A DNA stretch of 64,000 bases, taken from the NCBI GenBank assembly GCA_036426205.1, contig CM071568.1, forward strand, positions 214,129,245 to 214,193,244. Direction: 5' to 3'. Within the stretch, counting starts at the first letter, position 1. Each line of letters begins with the position of its first letter. The notes below the pieces were generated by a model. The model was not told the DNA's origin. It saw only the letters and a program-made list of their open reading frames with translations, and ran no database searches. Origin of the DNA: Ascaphus truei. Lineage: Eukaryota > Chordata > Amphibia > Anura > Ascaphidae. This document shows, piece by piece, positions 23,111 through 35,415 of this stretch. A program made the position numbers and the translations under genes.

Positions 23111-23848
23111 AGCTAGGCAACAACCTGCTGTGAGGAGTTTCTCACATATGGTCTACATATGCACTAGTTTGTATCTTTTTCCCTCTTTTAGGGTTTGATA
23201 TTTTGTGTGCAGTATTTCATTTTACACTTAATGAAAAAGGTTACAGTAATTTAGATCGACTTCAGAGGAGCTTGAAAGAGAACCGATAACCTCCTATTTT
23301 TATTTTTTTACCCCCTTTGACAATTGATCCATACAGTTAGAATAACTAACAAAAACAGTACATGTAAAAAGATATTAGCACATATAATAATTACAAGGAT
23401 CAATAGTTGACAAAATGAAGTGAATTACTACCAGATTATTGCCTCAATGATTGATTTTGATAGTTTCTTCAAATCAAAACACATCTGGTGACAATGGAAA
23501 TCAGACAATCTCATCCATGCTCTAAAATAACTAGTCTTATATTTCTATGTGTGTATTGCAGTAGATTTTAAATCCTAGATCTGATGGTGAAAATATGCTT
23601 AGACAATAAAACCACAATGAAAATCAAGCTCAAAATGATAATATTATTCTCCAGAGCATTATGACATACTGTAGCTTAGCTGTGAAGAGATATTTTAGCA
23701 CATGCATAATTCAAGGATCATAATGAAGGTTATAACAATACCAGGTGCATCCAACTATTGTAAACAATCCTTAACATTTAATCTGATTTGTCATTGGGAG
23801 AAGTACATTTTCCATGAATTGTTTTTAAAAAATATTAAGAATATATAT
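23111..23848. other. Unassigned AT-rich DNA
   Basis: A 72-codon plus-strand frame at 23702-23920 has no recognised domain and crosses into the LTR-like element. Confidence 0.45.
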
Positions 23849-25154
23849 TGTGACAACTCGGCCACGTTGCAGAATCTTTGCTCTCATGTTAAAGGCAAGA
23901 AGCATATGAATCTAGTTTAGCAGGTTTATTGTTAAAGGCATAAAACAAAGCAACAATCAAACAAAATGCTTAGCTCCTCTCTGAGAACTAACTACACAGT
24001 ACACATCTTGCCCTAACTATCCCGGATGGCTACCCTGCTTATCGGTTAAACAAAACTCAGGGATAGCTGAATCACAGGCAGTGCAACAAAGCAGACTAAA
24101 TTGTCTTTACTTTAGGCTCCTGAGGTAAATCCATCTCCTCGGTCAAGCACATCCTCTGGGAGTAGGAGGAGAGAGGAAAGAACCCTAAATGATGCACTCA
24201 GCCCTACTAATGAAAATAATAAACTTTTATTTATGATAATTCAAAAATGCAAACATAACAAATATATTTAAAACCTAAAAAGTGTACTTTTCAGTTCTGG
24301 TGTGCAATCACTCTAGATGACCAGGTAGTGTCATAACTAGTGTGAAGCACAGTAGAATAGAGAAACTGTTGATTCTCACAATAATGGTATGAAAAACGTT
24401 TACTAGATACACAGTGAATTTAGCCCTGTCAGGGAAGTAACTGGTGTGCAATCTACATAGGTATTGTGATACACGGGCACTGGGAGCGTTGGTAGTGCAG
24501 CTGCAATAGGGCACATAGCACTACTGCATACACGAGAAGCCAAATGCAAACCCAGGCAGGGAAGGACCCCCCTGATGATAGATCAATGGGAGCGCTGCTG
24601 GGAGGTGGGTGCAGGTAAGTATACCCCGTGGTTTAACCTCCTGAGGGAACCCCAGACTAATAGCCAGAACTCACGCTTTTGCAGCTCCTTCCAGGGGGGG
24701 GGGGGGGAGTAATCACAACCCTACTGTGTATATATATTCTTTGGGCTAGCCAGTGCCAGCAGGAGGTCTGATATACCTAGTTTCTAGCTAGTGGGATCCA
24801 CATCTGTGGCCCACATCAAGGTATTAAGCTAATCTACAGAGCGTAAGCAAACTCCTATGAGTTTGACACTGAAACAGTACATCCTCTGGGAGCTTCACTT
24901 CCTCCCGGCTCACCTCATTCACGGCTTCAGAGTCCTGAAGTTCCCTGCTATACCCTTCTGGGCAGTCCTCATAGCCTCTTGACCTGTCTCTGCAGGTTCT
25001 GGAACAGGTAGCAATGACAGGGAGCCACTTCCTGCCTTTTAAAGCCCTGCTCTGGAGCTAATTGTCCACATCCTAGCACAGAATACATATAGGGTGTTGC
25101 CTGCCTGCCTGCCTGCCTTCAGAGTGAGGGAGTTTAACCATTCAGTCCATCACA
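23849..25154 (+). mobile_element. Probable solo LTR interrupted by a later insertion
   Basis: Begins TGTGACAACTCGG and ends CCATCACA, giving TGTGA/TCACA inverted termini. Removing the nested insert (24163-24892) leaves about 576 bp, a plausible LTR size. No internal coding region. A 5-bp target duplication is not clear because both flanks are TA-rich. Classification is inferred from the termini only. Confidence 0.4.
24163..24892. mobile_element. Insertion of about 716 bp with 14-bp direct repeats
   Basis: ACATCCTCTGGGAG occurs at 24149-24162 and again at 24879-24892, exactly flanking the insert. This is compatible with retrotransposition into the LTR-like element. The insert carries TTTTATTTATGATAATT near its left side and a 13-14 base G run at about 24696-24709. 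I do not recognise its family. Confidence 0.55.
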
Positions 25155-25191
25155 AAATATAAACATATATATAATATATATATATATATTA
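25155..25191. repeat. (TA)n tract
   Basis: AT dinucleotide-rich sequence. The DNA element at 25192 follows a TA here. Confidence 0.8.
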
Positions 25192-25734
25192 CAGTGTTCG
25201 ACAAATCACCCAAAAATCTTCTCGCCAAGCAAAAAATCTACTCGCCACCTAGTCCTGCCCCCAACCCCGCCCCCGCTTTAAAATAAAATATATAAATAAA
25301 ATACATTCAATAAATTCCTAGTCAGAACAACATTCGTTTTTGACATAAATGTATTTATTGTATTACATTATACTACAATTAGTCCTTGTTACGTGTGTGT
25401 GTAAGTAAATGTTGGATCTAGAAATAAAAGCCAGATGTGAATAACTAGTTTCCTGAACCCCTTAACCAGTGTCTGGACGTCCCCGCTTCACAATATCTAA
25501 AGCAGCAATCCCGCCTGGGATCTTACCTGATCCGCAGTCCCTCAATGTTTAGGTACTCACATTCCCACAATGTTATACATTAGAGGGGATGTGTTCCCTA
25601 CCTGTCTTCTGGGTTAGGGGGGTTCCGATGTCTTCCGTGTGAAGCTTGAGTCAGATCTGGAAGGAAGCAGTATAAGTTATGTCGGTGTAGTATAGGGCAG
25701 TTAAGATATATAGGGTAAATAAGATATCCAGATC

Positions 25735-26225
25735 CAGAGAGTGTGGGTGAGAGACATAGAGAGTGTGGGTGAGAGACAGAGAGAGTGTAGGTGAGAGACA
25801 CAGAGAGTGTGGGTGAGAGGCACAGAGATTGATGTGGGTGGCGAGAGATTGTACGAGGCCAGAGATGTGGGGTGGAGAGACAGAGAGAGTGTTGTGGGTT
25901 AGAACAGGGAGGGGTTAGATAAGTAGTGTGGGTGAGAGAACAGAGCGAAGTGTGTGGTGAGAAACAGAATGGGTAAGAGTGAGTGCGTGAAGCGCAAGAT
26001 CGACGTGTGTGATGATGGACAAGATGGGTGAGAGAGAGATGGTGGGTGAGAGACAGAGGAGATGTTGGGTGAGAGACAGAGAGACTGTGGGTTGAGAGAC
26101 GAGAGAGTGTGGTCTGTTAGAGGACAAGGAGGTGTGGTGAGAGACCTAGAGGAGTGTGGGTTAGAGACAGAGATAGCGTGTGGGTGAGGAGGACAGAGAG
26201 AGTGTTGGGGATTTGAGATGGACAG
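25735..26225. repeat. Minisatellite, unit of about 22 bp
   Basis: GTGGGTGAGAGACAGAGAGA-type units repeat at least 15 times with increasing variation to the right. Long Ser/Leu/His-rich frames across it are artefacts. Confidence 0.9.
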
Positions 26226-26439
26226 GTGTTAGGGACTTCTTTGGTGAGAGAGGATCATGGGAGGAGAGAGAGAGATAGGGAGGAGTGGGTGAGGCGGTGG
26301 GCCGGCTTGAAGAGAAGGGGGGTTGGGCTGGTGGGGGAACTGGGTGTGTGGGTGTGGATGTTATGGGGATCTGGAGCTGTGGGTGACTTTGGACGGACTA
26401 GGTGGGGGGGGGTGCATCTGATTTGGGTGGGACCGGTGG

Positions 26440-26880
26440 TGGCGACAGTCACCACCACCCCCATGTACAGCACACACGCTCCCATAGGACACCACACCCA
26501 CACTCCAGATACAACACCAACCACGCCCAGATACACACACCGACACATCGCCCAGACGAAGCCGAGCGCCACACATGACCAGAGGACAGAGGAGACGCCG
26601 ACACGGGCCGCACGAAACACAGCCAGGGGCACCCACACGCCCACGACACACATGGCTCTACTACACCGCATCACTTCCCATATCTCAGCACACTCCCATG
26701 TACTCCCATACGACACAGCCCAGCCCGGGATACCACGACAAGAACACACTCCCTAAGACACACGCCTACACACCCACCTCATCCCATAGACTCCCACACT
26801 CCGAGTAACTATCACTCACAGTATCGCCTATATATATACCACACACACCACGACGCACTCTTCAACATACAGCACAAACT
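26440..26880. repeat. CA/CCCA-rich minisatellite-like tract
   Basis: Irregular repetition of CACACAC, CCCATA and CCACAC motifs. The overlapping long frames on both strands (for example 26226-26756) follow from the low stop frequency of this tract. Confidence 0.75.
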
Positions 26881-26889
26881 ATCATCACT

Positions 26890-27560
26890 CTATCAACACA
26901 CGGGGGGGGGTGGAAGAGAGGAAAGGCCACGAGCTCCCCCTCCTCCTCCAGCACCAATCTCCTGCCCTGCGCAGGCAGCGGGAGCACCGGGCCTTGTCTT
27001 CCCGCCCCCCCCCCCTACCCCCCCCACCACCACCGCACGGCAGGCAGTGGGACCACCGAGACGTGGGGAGAAGAAACCCCTCCCCCGCTAACACCTCCAT
27101 GCAGCAGCGGGAGCGCGGGGATTTGGGGGGGATCGGGGTGAAGCTGGGACCTGAGGGACATCCCCGCTCCAATATCCCGGCCCAGAGGGCTTGTCAGGTG
27201 GGAAGATCGGAGTGAAGCGGGGACCTGAGCGGACCTCCCTGTCCAATCTCCCGGTCCCCCGCGGGCTGACACGGGGGGAAGCAGGGACAGGAGAACACCC
27301 CAGCTACCTCCTCCATAACTGCGGGCAGCAGGAGTGCCGGGGACAGGGGGAAGGCACATATGGTACTACTGTGTCCTCCAGGGAAAAGAATCTGGTCCGT
27401 GTTGGGGGCTGCTCATATAGAGCCTGGCCGTGTGCCACAAAGACTGGGAGCTGGGCGCGCCAATCAGCTGTCAGGTATGGGGGAGTTTTTTTTTCGCGGG
27501 CGGATGCAGGGAGAATTAGGCTTTGTGACGAGAAGGGAAATTTAAAAAAAAACACGTGTG
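26890..27560. other. GC-rich, CpG-containing block in the DNA element
   Basis: High G+C with many CpGs, short G- and C-runs and repeated GGACCTGAG / GGGGTGAAGC motifs. It resembles a CpG island in composition, but I find no exon, splice context or conserved frame. It is located wholly inside the inverted-repeat-bounded element. Confidence 0.5.
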
Positions 27561-27642
27561 CGCTTGGGCCAATATGTTACTAGCGAGGGTTAAATCCACC
27601 TGCCCAGGCGTGTAATAGTTTATTAGGAGTTGTCGAACACTG

Positions 27643-27800
27643 TAGATATATTATTAATATATACATTATATATATATAGCTGATAGATATTATATATAGT
27701 ATAGATATATAATATATAGTACGATTATATTATGATACTACTGAATCATAAAACAATATGGGGACAAAATAATTGTATTCTTTTTTACATTAATTATTTT
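27643..27800. repeat. TA-rich low-complexity tract
   Basis: Degenerate TATAGA/TATATA sequence. Confidence 0.8.
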
Positions 27801-28320
27801 AGTATTTTATTTTGTACCCTCTCCCAATGTATTTCTCTCCCCATCTCACTCTTACCCCTCTCTCTATTCCTCACTACCTCTTACACCCCATTTCCCTCCC
27901 TCCCGTCTGCAATCACTCAATTATCTCCCTCTCACTCAATCCCCCCTCCTCACACTCATTCCCTCCTCCTCCCCTAGCAACAAACATAATTCCCCTTCAC
28001 AAAATTCCCCCCCAAAAAATTAGTCACACACAATACCCACACAATCCCCCCACAAAATACAGTCAACATTACCCCCCAATACATACTTACATTACTCCCT
28101 TCCCCAAAAAACATACATACACTATCCCCCAAATACATACTTACATTATCCCCCCAAATACATACTTACACGAACCCCTCCCCTAAATACTGTCCATACT
28201 TACAGTACCGCCTCCCCCAAAAACATACTTACACTATCCCCCTAAATACATACTTACACTACCCCCTCCCCCAAACACATACTTGCACCACCCCCTCAAA
28301 TACAAACTTACACTTAACTG
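27801..28320. repeat. C-rich minisatellite (CCCCC-AAATACATACTTACA)
   Basis: From about 28070 the unit CCCCCAAATACATACTTACA repeats about ten times with variation. 27810-28070 is a less regular CCCTCTC/CTCACTC tract. It is not coding. Confidence 0.85.
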
Positions 28321-29845
28321 GGGATGGTCTCAGGCCGCCGGGCTCAGGCCCTCTCCAACTGCTGTGGGCCTCCCTCACTCTTCGATGCGCCGAGCCTCCT
28401 AGGCCGGAACCAACATCTAGTGCCAGCTGGGCCCCCTATAGGTTCCGGGACTGTGACATTTGTCCTGGCTAACCCCCCTGAGTGTGAAGGTTTTTGGGGA
28501 GACATTGCTCATTTTGAGAGCCCTGTGCAGAGGTAAGTGAGTCAGCAGGATAGCTGGATGTATTAACCACTTTAATATACACAAGTCACATGTCCACAGG
28601 TGTACCATACGAGACATACTTTTTTTCAAAGAATACACGCAAGTATATTATTTTTGGCCTAAGGAAAACCTACATTTGTTTAAAAAAAAAAAAACCCATT
28701 AAATTGTTTTAAATATATTTTGCCAGTTAAGTTGCTGGACCACTTTAACAGATCACGCATGTTAATTTAAACAGACTGTTATCTTTAAGAAACTAGCTAT
28801 ACATCATTTAGAACTGTTGCCCACCATTTTAAAGCAAACCCTTTTCTCTTCTACACTTTCGTTTTTTAATGAGGCGACAATTAATAGTGAACTTGTCTTT
28901 TATAAAAGCATTACAGTTTTAGTTATCAATTTAACACAAAAATACACCATGTCCCAAATGGTAAGTATCATACCAACAGTATGTTATTTGAAGGTCAAAT
29001 TAGTATTATGCCTGAGTATTAAAATTACCAACAACTATTATTTGTTTTAAGCCGTTCTGTCCAGTAATCGTTTGAAGAAAATGTTATCTATAAAATAAGA
29101 AAAATCTTGCATTTGTTTTAGCAGACATATAATTAAAAACAGATTTTACACTGTAATGTTAATGGAGTATTCTTAATCTCAGCTAGTTCTAATTTATTGA
29201 TAACAGCTGGTTGACACTGCTTCAAGAATAAAAAATATGCTTGCAAATATGTGTGATAAGGAAACTAGATTAATTTGATCAAAAGTACATTGTGACAGAG
29301 AAGATAGGATATACCAACATTGCAGTATGTAATACTAAATGTAAGAATGGCTACTGTATGATTCCTATAATGAGATACTATTTAATACTCTAGAAATACT
29401 TAAAAAATTATGGTGAAAAGTTAATATTGTTAAATCATTAAATAAACACATTTGGGAGATCAAAGGGTGAAATTTAGCAAAACACCCCTTTAGATACACA
29501 AGATAATTGGGTTATGGAATTATGTAAGTGATTAGTGTCCTTACAGGATGTCTGATCACAAAAGGAGATACAGATTAATTACAACCTATAATTAAAAAAG
29601 TAGTAGGTTCCTGAATATGATCTGGGTTTTAAAGTTACAGGTCAGAAAAGTACTGTACAATATGTAACATGTTCTTGACATAAATTGTAAGAACGAACCA
29701 TAAGCATGAATGCAGTTTTTAATAGATACCTCGCTGACACCAATTGGAGCAGAACTGTTAATTTGCTTCTTGCCATAAACAATTTCACGGCGACCTTTTG
29801 GTTATTTGCAGGAATCACTGTGATAACTGAGATGCAGAATACTTA
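28321..29845. other. Unassigned DNA, AT-rich after 28560
   Basis: 28321-28560 is GC-richer and joined to the minisatellite, with no recognised domain. The rest is AT-rich. Confidence 0.4.
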
Positions 29846-29958
29846 GTCCCAGATCAACAAAAGGGTGCTAAGCTTTAGCACACTTCAGTTCCCATTCATA
29901 CAGTATGAATGGGAGTAAAGGCATGTTAAAGCTTTGCACCCTTTTGTGGATCTGGGTC
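29846..29958. mobile_element. Palindromic MITE, family P copy 1
   Basis: The two halves, starting GTCCCAGATCAACAAAAGGG and ending CCCTTTTGTGGATCTGGGTC, are near-perfect reverse complements of about 55 bp around a centre at CATACAGTATG. A related copy lies at 61363-61464. Hairpin elements of this kind are mobilised by a transposase supplied elsewhere. Confidence 0.75.
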
Positions 29959-32339
29959 ATAGCTCTCAGTAGGGCACATGTGATCAGAAAACTGTTTCTA
30001 CGCAGCATTGTATTAAATAGGTGAAACATGGATAGAAAGCTATGCAAGAGAAAAAGAAAAAATATATCAAAGTTAGAGGTACAAATATGAAGAAAAGTAA
30101 CGAAAGGCAGAATATATCTAGTGTATATATCTGCTGGAATTTCCCCATATGGGGACAATTTTTACTAGTCTCCATGTAATTTATTGTCTAGACCTATGAA
30201 CTGAGGGATTTATGGCTGGGACCAGACACTTTATTATCTAGTGTGATGGAGTGCAGACGGTAACTTATTCTGGAATGGACCAAATACATTCAGAAATGTC
30301 CTTCTAAATAGTTAAAGAAAAAATAACATTAATGCTTACAGTATGAGTCAAACATAATATATAAAATTTAACCTGTTTTACCATTTCGTTTTTTTTTTCA
30401 AATGCTAAATCAGGTTCAGGATACAAACTGTTACAGTGTAATCCTGCTAAAATGTAACCCTAAAGATAAGGCATGGTTATTTGCTGAATCCCACAATCTT
30501 TATAAAAAATATGTTTCTGTTGAAACCGAACAGCTAATATTACTTTGTGAAAATTGCATGCAAGTTAAAATGGTAAATAAATAGTGAAGAGGACTTTATT
30601 ATTATACTTTGTCATTTAATGCTAACACTTTATATAGCCCCACATGAATAACAAGTATTGCCAATATAGTGGTATTATAGTGGTATAATAACACATATAA
30701 GCTCCAACATAAATATAAACATTGTGAGATAGTAATTCCAGCTGAATGGGCATCGAGAGAAACCGAGACATGATTACATGGAAGTGCATTTAGCGTATCA
30801 GTTAAAGAGGGTAAACAAAGAGAGAGTGCATGAAGACTAACTGCATTACATTTGCCCTACAGTATGTAATTATAATGTGGCCAACAGTATTCATCCGAAC
30901 ATCACTAATCAGTCTTCACCTGAAAAGTGTTGTGTTCAAAAGGGACTGATGATATGTAATTAAAAGGGAGCACCAAATAAAGAAGCTGGTAATGAAAACA
31001 AAAAAAGGTTTCACTTAAGAAAACATTATGAAACAGATAGCAGAAAAGAGATTGGCTTGTGCAAATGTATAAATGTAGGTATTGAATGTCAGCATAAACT
31101 GTGATTTCAATATTGTAAACTCTCTGACCATACCACACCACGCAACTCTCTTTGAGACTTTGTTCCCCGTGGTTTTAAAGGTGCTTAATTGCAGCACCTG
31201 GCTTGCAACGTGGTGTGTAGAGAAATCTGTCCTGGATGTTCAAAACTCTGACTGAACTTCTTATCTGTAGCCCCAGCTGATGTCCCTGATGGCCACTGGC
31301 GCACTGCCACAATATATATACAGTACTGCATGTTTCAGTGATTGCATTTGGAAGGGAAAATTGCTTATATAACCCTGAGGAAATCAGTTTAATCTATGTC
31401 TGGGTGTAAAATCGACAAAGAAACTGATTTTCAAAAGCATCTCATTCATAAAGAAACTGTCATCCTCCGTCATTTATGCGAGAAACTAAATTTCAAAGTA
31501 ACTAAGCAATAGCTGTATGAGCACAATAGGGCTATAAATACTTGATAGTGGTGGATCGCATACAGTACAGTACAAGCTTTTCCCATCTAACCAGTTGTCA
31601 GTAAATGTTGAAATTAGCTTGATTGAGGAGGTTTTTCCACTGACTAATCGGAGCTTTACACATGGACATCTGCTGGGAAAGTGACCCCAAACCCAGTATA
31701 ACACCTAATTAGGGAATCTCTAAAAAAAGAACAGCCCCAGAAACACAAGAGCCCTAAAGAGAGAGAACGGCCCTAGGGAGAGAAGCTCCAGAGGGAAGTA
31801 AGGATGCAGTGAAGGAAGTTTTAAGTACACAAAAGACATGGGCAGGAGGATATGAAGAGCAATTTTTAATATGCATCTTTATGTAATCTGTAATTGTATA
31901 ATGAATATATATATTTTTTATTTTAGAAAAATACAATATTTTTATATTCACCCGTGTATGTGTTTCTATGTTATGCCTCCCCCAGAAGACCCTGAAATAC
32001 ATATGGCTGTATTTCTTACAGCTTTGGTGACCCAAGGCACGGAGAAGGGTAGCGATGTCAGACAAACGCATTTATAAGCGAATGGTATAGTGTGATAAAT
32101 GAATCTGCTGTTCAATTAAGCTTGAAAAACAATTTGAGTAATAGTTTTAATTGATTAAATAATGGAGGGTCTGATAAACGATTGCCACGGTCACAAACCC
32201 TGAAGTGATTATTAAAAGTATATGGAAGGATTCTCAGATCCATGGTTCCTAGCTCAGGATTATGTGACCACGACCAGAACAGAAAAGCACCTTTCCAAAT
32301 ACTACATTGGTTTTTGATCCCCACTAAACAGCAGATAAG
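29959..32339. other. Unassigned AT-rich DNA
   Basis: No recognised domains, RNA genes or bounded repeats. Scattered short frames only. Confidence 0.4.
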
Positions 32340-33360
32340 AATAAAATCCTAAATATACAAAAACTGGATTTAGAAGGAAAAGTGCAGGATTTAAAGAACA
32401 AAATGGAATCACTTAAACTTGCTGCTAACACTGCTGCTTCAATGGGAGTAGGGAACCATCACACACAGTTCGAGAATAAGCACCTTCACAAGTAAAATGG
32501 GCAATTTGTAGAAAGGCTGAAGGATGCACAGGGAGCAATTACGTCCCTGGTGACATCTTCCAGCAATACAGAGGCAGATCACCTCCACTGTACAAAGCAA
32601 ATAAATGGTTTAAAACAACAGCTGAGACAGGTAAATGTGTGACTGCTTTTAATGTGCTTGAAATAGAGGAAATAAATCTGTATGAAATGGATTGGGATGT
32701 GTTAGAAAAAGCTGAAAGAAATGTTGAGTACAGGACAGAGTATGACTGTGGTATACCTGTTAGAATGGCCTCAATTTCATCTGAGCACCAGATAGATGCA
32801 CAAGGACTCATAATTTCAGATACCACTGTGTCTCGACTCTCGGCCTCTATCTAGCACTGAGATTGTTGCATTAAGGCAAGAACTTGGGCTCATAGAATTT
32901 GGGGATGACCCAGTGGATGTTATGACGAGAATCGGTCAGTTTGATAGTGTCCACAGAAGTTTAAATGATAACACGGATAAGTTTGATGTGATGGAGGCTT
33001 GTTTAGACAACTCTTTAAGGGCAAGTCTACCCCTCGTTGTATTTATAGATCCCACAACTAAGCAGAACATGTTTGCAGAAGTATTTAAAAACACTAGGTT
33101 TAGACGAGGCAGATCATCATGCAGCTTTTGGGAGCCGTACACAAAGCAGGGGCGAGAGTATGTGCACTGATATTCTGAGAGATTATTTGCTCTGTACAAA
33201 TTTACTTTACCAACTGGAGCACAAGAGAGTCAAAATGACAATTTACAAAAGAGCATTATTGAAGAAAACACTATCTGATATTCTTTGGTGGAAATTTACT
33301 GTGTCCACTAATGATAATTTTGCAAAGGTTTTTGTCCTGTTTGTAGAGGTCATAATCCAT
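32340..33360 (+). pseudogene. Gag-like remnant of an LTR retroelement (tentative)
   Basis: Several plus-strand open segments follow one another. An initial Lys/Glu/Gln-rich heptad-like stretch (about 32355-32640) looks like a coiled coil. An acidic segment follows (32639-32854), then a longer one (about 32870-33170) of mixed helical character ending in basic residues. This order is compatible with a retroelement capsid protein, but I recognise no major homology region or zinc knuckle. Stops and frame changes interrupt it. No pol sequence follows. Possible alternatives are another element's ORF1 or a decayed unrelated gene. Confidence 0.3.
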
Positions 33361-33782
33361 TTTAAAGGAACAAGGCAGAATAAGCAAAGGAAACATGTTT
33401 GCTGGCCTCCCTCTCTAGCACAGTATGATCACTATAAGCCATCTAAGAATTCTAGAAAAGCTGAAGTGTTTAAATATTTCTCATACACGTCTGGCCATAT
33501 TGCACTCCCATGAATGCCTATGCAAGTCATCTTCAGAGTAGGTAATAGAGAAATGAGTGGAGAGGAAACCAACATAGTTAAAGAATGTGGGACACAGACG
33601 ACAGACAGTAAACTCAAAAGTGAACAAGGTTAAAAAAAGAAATAAATATTCTGAAATCAAAATTATCTACAAATAATAATAATAAAAGTAAGTGAGATTA
33701 GTGAATCTACAGCAGGATTGGAATGAAAAAATGCAACTCTCCTTGTCAATTTATTTTAGATTGTTTTTAAAGATAAAATTAT
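33361..33782. other. Unassigned DNA
   Basis: Nothing recognised. Contains a short AAT triplet run at about 33674-33686. Confidence 0.4.
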
Positions 33783-33985
33783 GAAGTCTACGAAACCACC
33801 AACGATGTACTGTGCATCCTTCCAGAAGAAGTAGCAAAAGCAATAAAATCCATGACGATTGTGAGTGAAGGCTCCCAGGAAGATGGAATTACATTTCAAA
33901 TTTTGAAAGCTGCTGGGGAAGAAGTAGAGAAAATCCTTGCAAAACTCTTTACATGCTGCTTGAAAAAAAGGAAATTTCCATAACA
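33783..33985 (+). pseudogene. RTE-type LINE reverse transcriptase fragment
   Basis: The frame reads EEVAKAIKSM, then GSQEDGITFQILKAAGEEVE, then KILAKLFTCCLKK and KFP. It matches the RTE pattern E-V-x-x-A-I-K-x-M-K ... DGI-x-x-E-x-L-K-A-G-G ... L-x-x-L-F. Only the N-terminal RT part remains; it ends in a stop after KFP. A related, separately truncated fragment is at 37098. Confidence 0.8.
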
Positions 33986-34009
33986 ATTGAGTACATCAGT
34001 ATCAGGTGA

Positions 34010-34960
34010 TACCTTTTTTTATTTGGACTAACAGTTGATATTTTAAGACAAGCTTTTGAGAGTTCTCTTCTCTTACTCAGCTCAAGCAAATCCGACATAA
34101 CAATCTAAGACAGGAGATTTGGAGAATACATTGCGGAGGGTAAATAAACAGATAGGGCAATAAATGGATGCAAGGGTTACTGAGATATTTGGAGAGCATG
34201 TAGGACCATATATCCATCAGCAGTGTGAAGATGGTGTACAGCGGAGTAGAAGGGTTTGGAATTAAAATTATGGCGGTAGGGAGAAACATTACAAAAAATT
34301 CAGCATTGAGTCCTCTTGTTTTAGTGTGAAAAAGCATTATCATTTTGAGTTCAAATGTTTTCCGTTCTTGAGTGCTTCTAAACATTCCATTAAAAATTTT
34401 GACGTTTAAATCATTTATGAAATGATCTGGCTGTGAGAGGTGGTGTCACACTGGAGTGCAATATCTTCCTTCATCATGGTGTGTTATTGTGTGTCTGTCT
34501 AGGATAATTCTGGTTTGAAGTTTTTGGCTGGTTTCACCAATGTGGTACCCTTGGTCACCTAGGTCATATTTGCTGCATTGAATCATATATACTGTACTGC
34601 ATTCCTGAATGTGCAGTAGTAGGGTCCTTTAACATTGAATGTTCTCTGTTTGTGACTGGTTGTGGGATCTTGGCATATATGTTTACAAAGTTTGCAGCGT
34701 GTGTTTATGGACGGTTTTGTGCCATTCTCAGCGTCCTTGAGTTCGTTATGAAGTTTTCTGTTGACTAACTTCTCTCAATGGTTTGACGATTGCTGGAATG
34801 CTACAGTAGGATGGGACGTTTGGGGAAGATGTCTTTTAATGTTTCATGCTCTGTCAATATAGGTTGCAGATCTTTGATTTTTTTTTTGTATTCCCTCTAT
34901 GGCAGGGTTGTATGTAGCCACTAGTGGTATGAGTGTGGTTGAGCAATTGAGCGATGCCAT
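34010..34960 (-). pseudogene. Penelope-like element (Neptune-type) GIY-YIG region and 3' end
   Basis: On the minus strand the conceptual translation gives YMIQCSKYDLGDQGYHIGET followed by SQKLQTRI (about 34500-34600), a GIY-YIG nuclease motif with the Gly-Glu-Thr variant of the second box. A frame change leads to a segment ending ERKTFELKMIMLFHTKTRGL (34290-34370). This family typically ends that way. Several stops interrupt the region. Downstream (34010-34085) is a CUGAG-type motif with AAAAGCTTGTC that resembles a decayed ribozyme. It is a different lineage from the PLEs at 57 and 63 kb. Confidence 0.8.
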
Positions 34961-35415
34961 AGTTATCTTCAAGCAAGACTTACTGTCTGGTTACAGTGTC
35001 TGCCATAATGGAGCTGCGGTGGGTCCATGCTCCTGAATGGGACCCCCTGCAGCATTAATCCTTTTGTGCCACAGCCATATGACACGCAGAACTGAAGACG
35101 AAGGATTGCTACATCTGTCTGTCACACTATCCCAAAACAACCGGAAATATGTAAGATTGAATTTCGTACACAAATGGCTTTAGTGCCATTAAAGGAATGT
35201 GTTGCATGGGATGGCAAATGCGATTGAACCCTCCATTGCCCTATAGATAAACAGAGTACATAATGAAGGGTGCACCTTGGGACCCTTATAACATATGCTG
35301 TTCATCATAAGGGTTTGCTCATTTCCCAGGAATGGCAAACAAAACAGAAGGGGGGGGGGGTGGGCGCTCCTCCCATTTTATTTACCTCAACAAAAGGAAG
35401 AGATTGAGCAGGTCT
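34961..35415. other. Unassigned DNA
   Basis: No recognised structure. A G-run lies at 35351-35360. Confidence 0.4.

Larger units (their letters stand above)
25192..27642. mobile_element. Large non-autonomous DNA transposon, class uncertain
   Basis: The termini CAGTGTTCGACAAATCACC and the reverse complement of the right end (CAGTGTTCGACAACTCCTA) form 15-16 bp inverted repeats. Both ends are flanked by TA. Length is 2.45 kb. The interior is non-coding and compositionally partitioned: AT-rich left part, GTGGGTGAGAGACAGAGA minisatellite, CA-rich minisatellite, then a GC-rich block. hAT or Tc/mariner are both possible; an 8-bp duplication is not evident. Confidence 0.6.

Noticed and set aside
24571..24600. 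CCCCTGATGATAGATC as a hammerhead core
   Set aside because: No stem II partner followed by GAAA.
26226..26756. 176-codon open frame
   Set aside because: It spans the end of a GTGAGAGA minisatellite and a CA-rich tract, has an equally long overlapping frame on the other strand, and shows no domain.
26890..27560. Host CpG-island promoter with first exon
   Set aside because: The GC-rich block lies wholly within an inverted-repeat-bounded DNA element, and no conserved frame or splice context was seen. Kept only as a compositional feature and finding.
28500..28540. CAGAGGTAAGTGAG as an exon end with splice donor
   Set aside because: No open frame with recognised protein upstream and the block adjoins a minisatellite; a single donor-like match is expected by chance.
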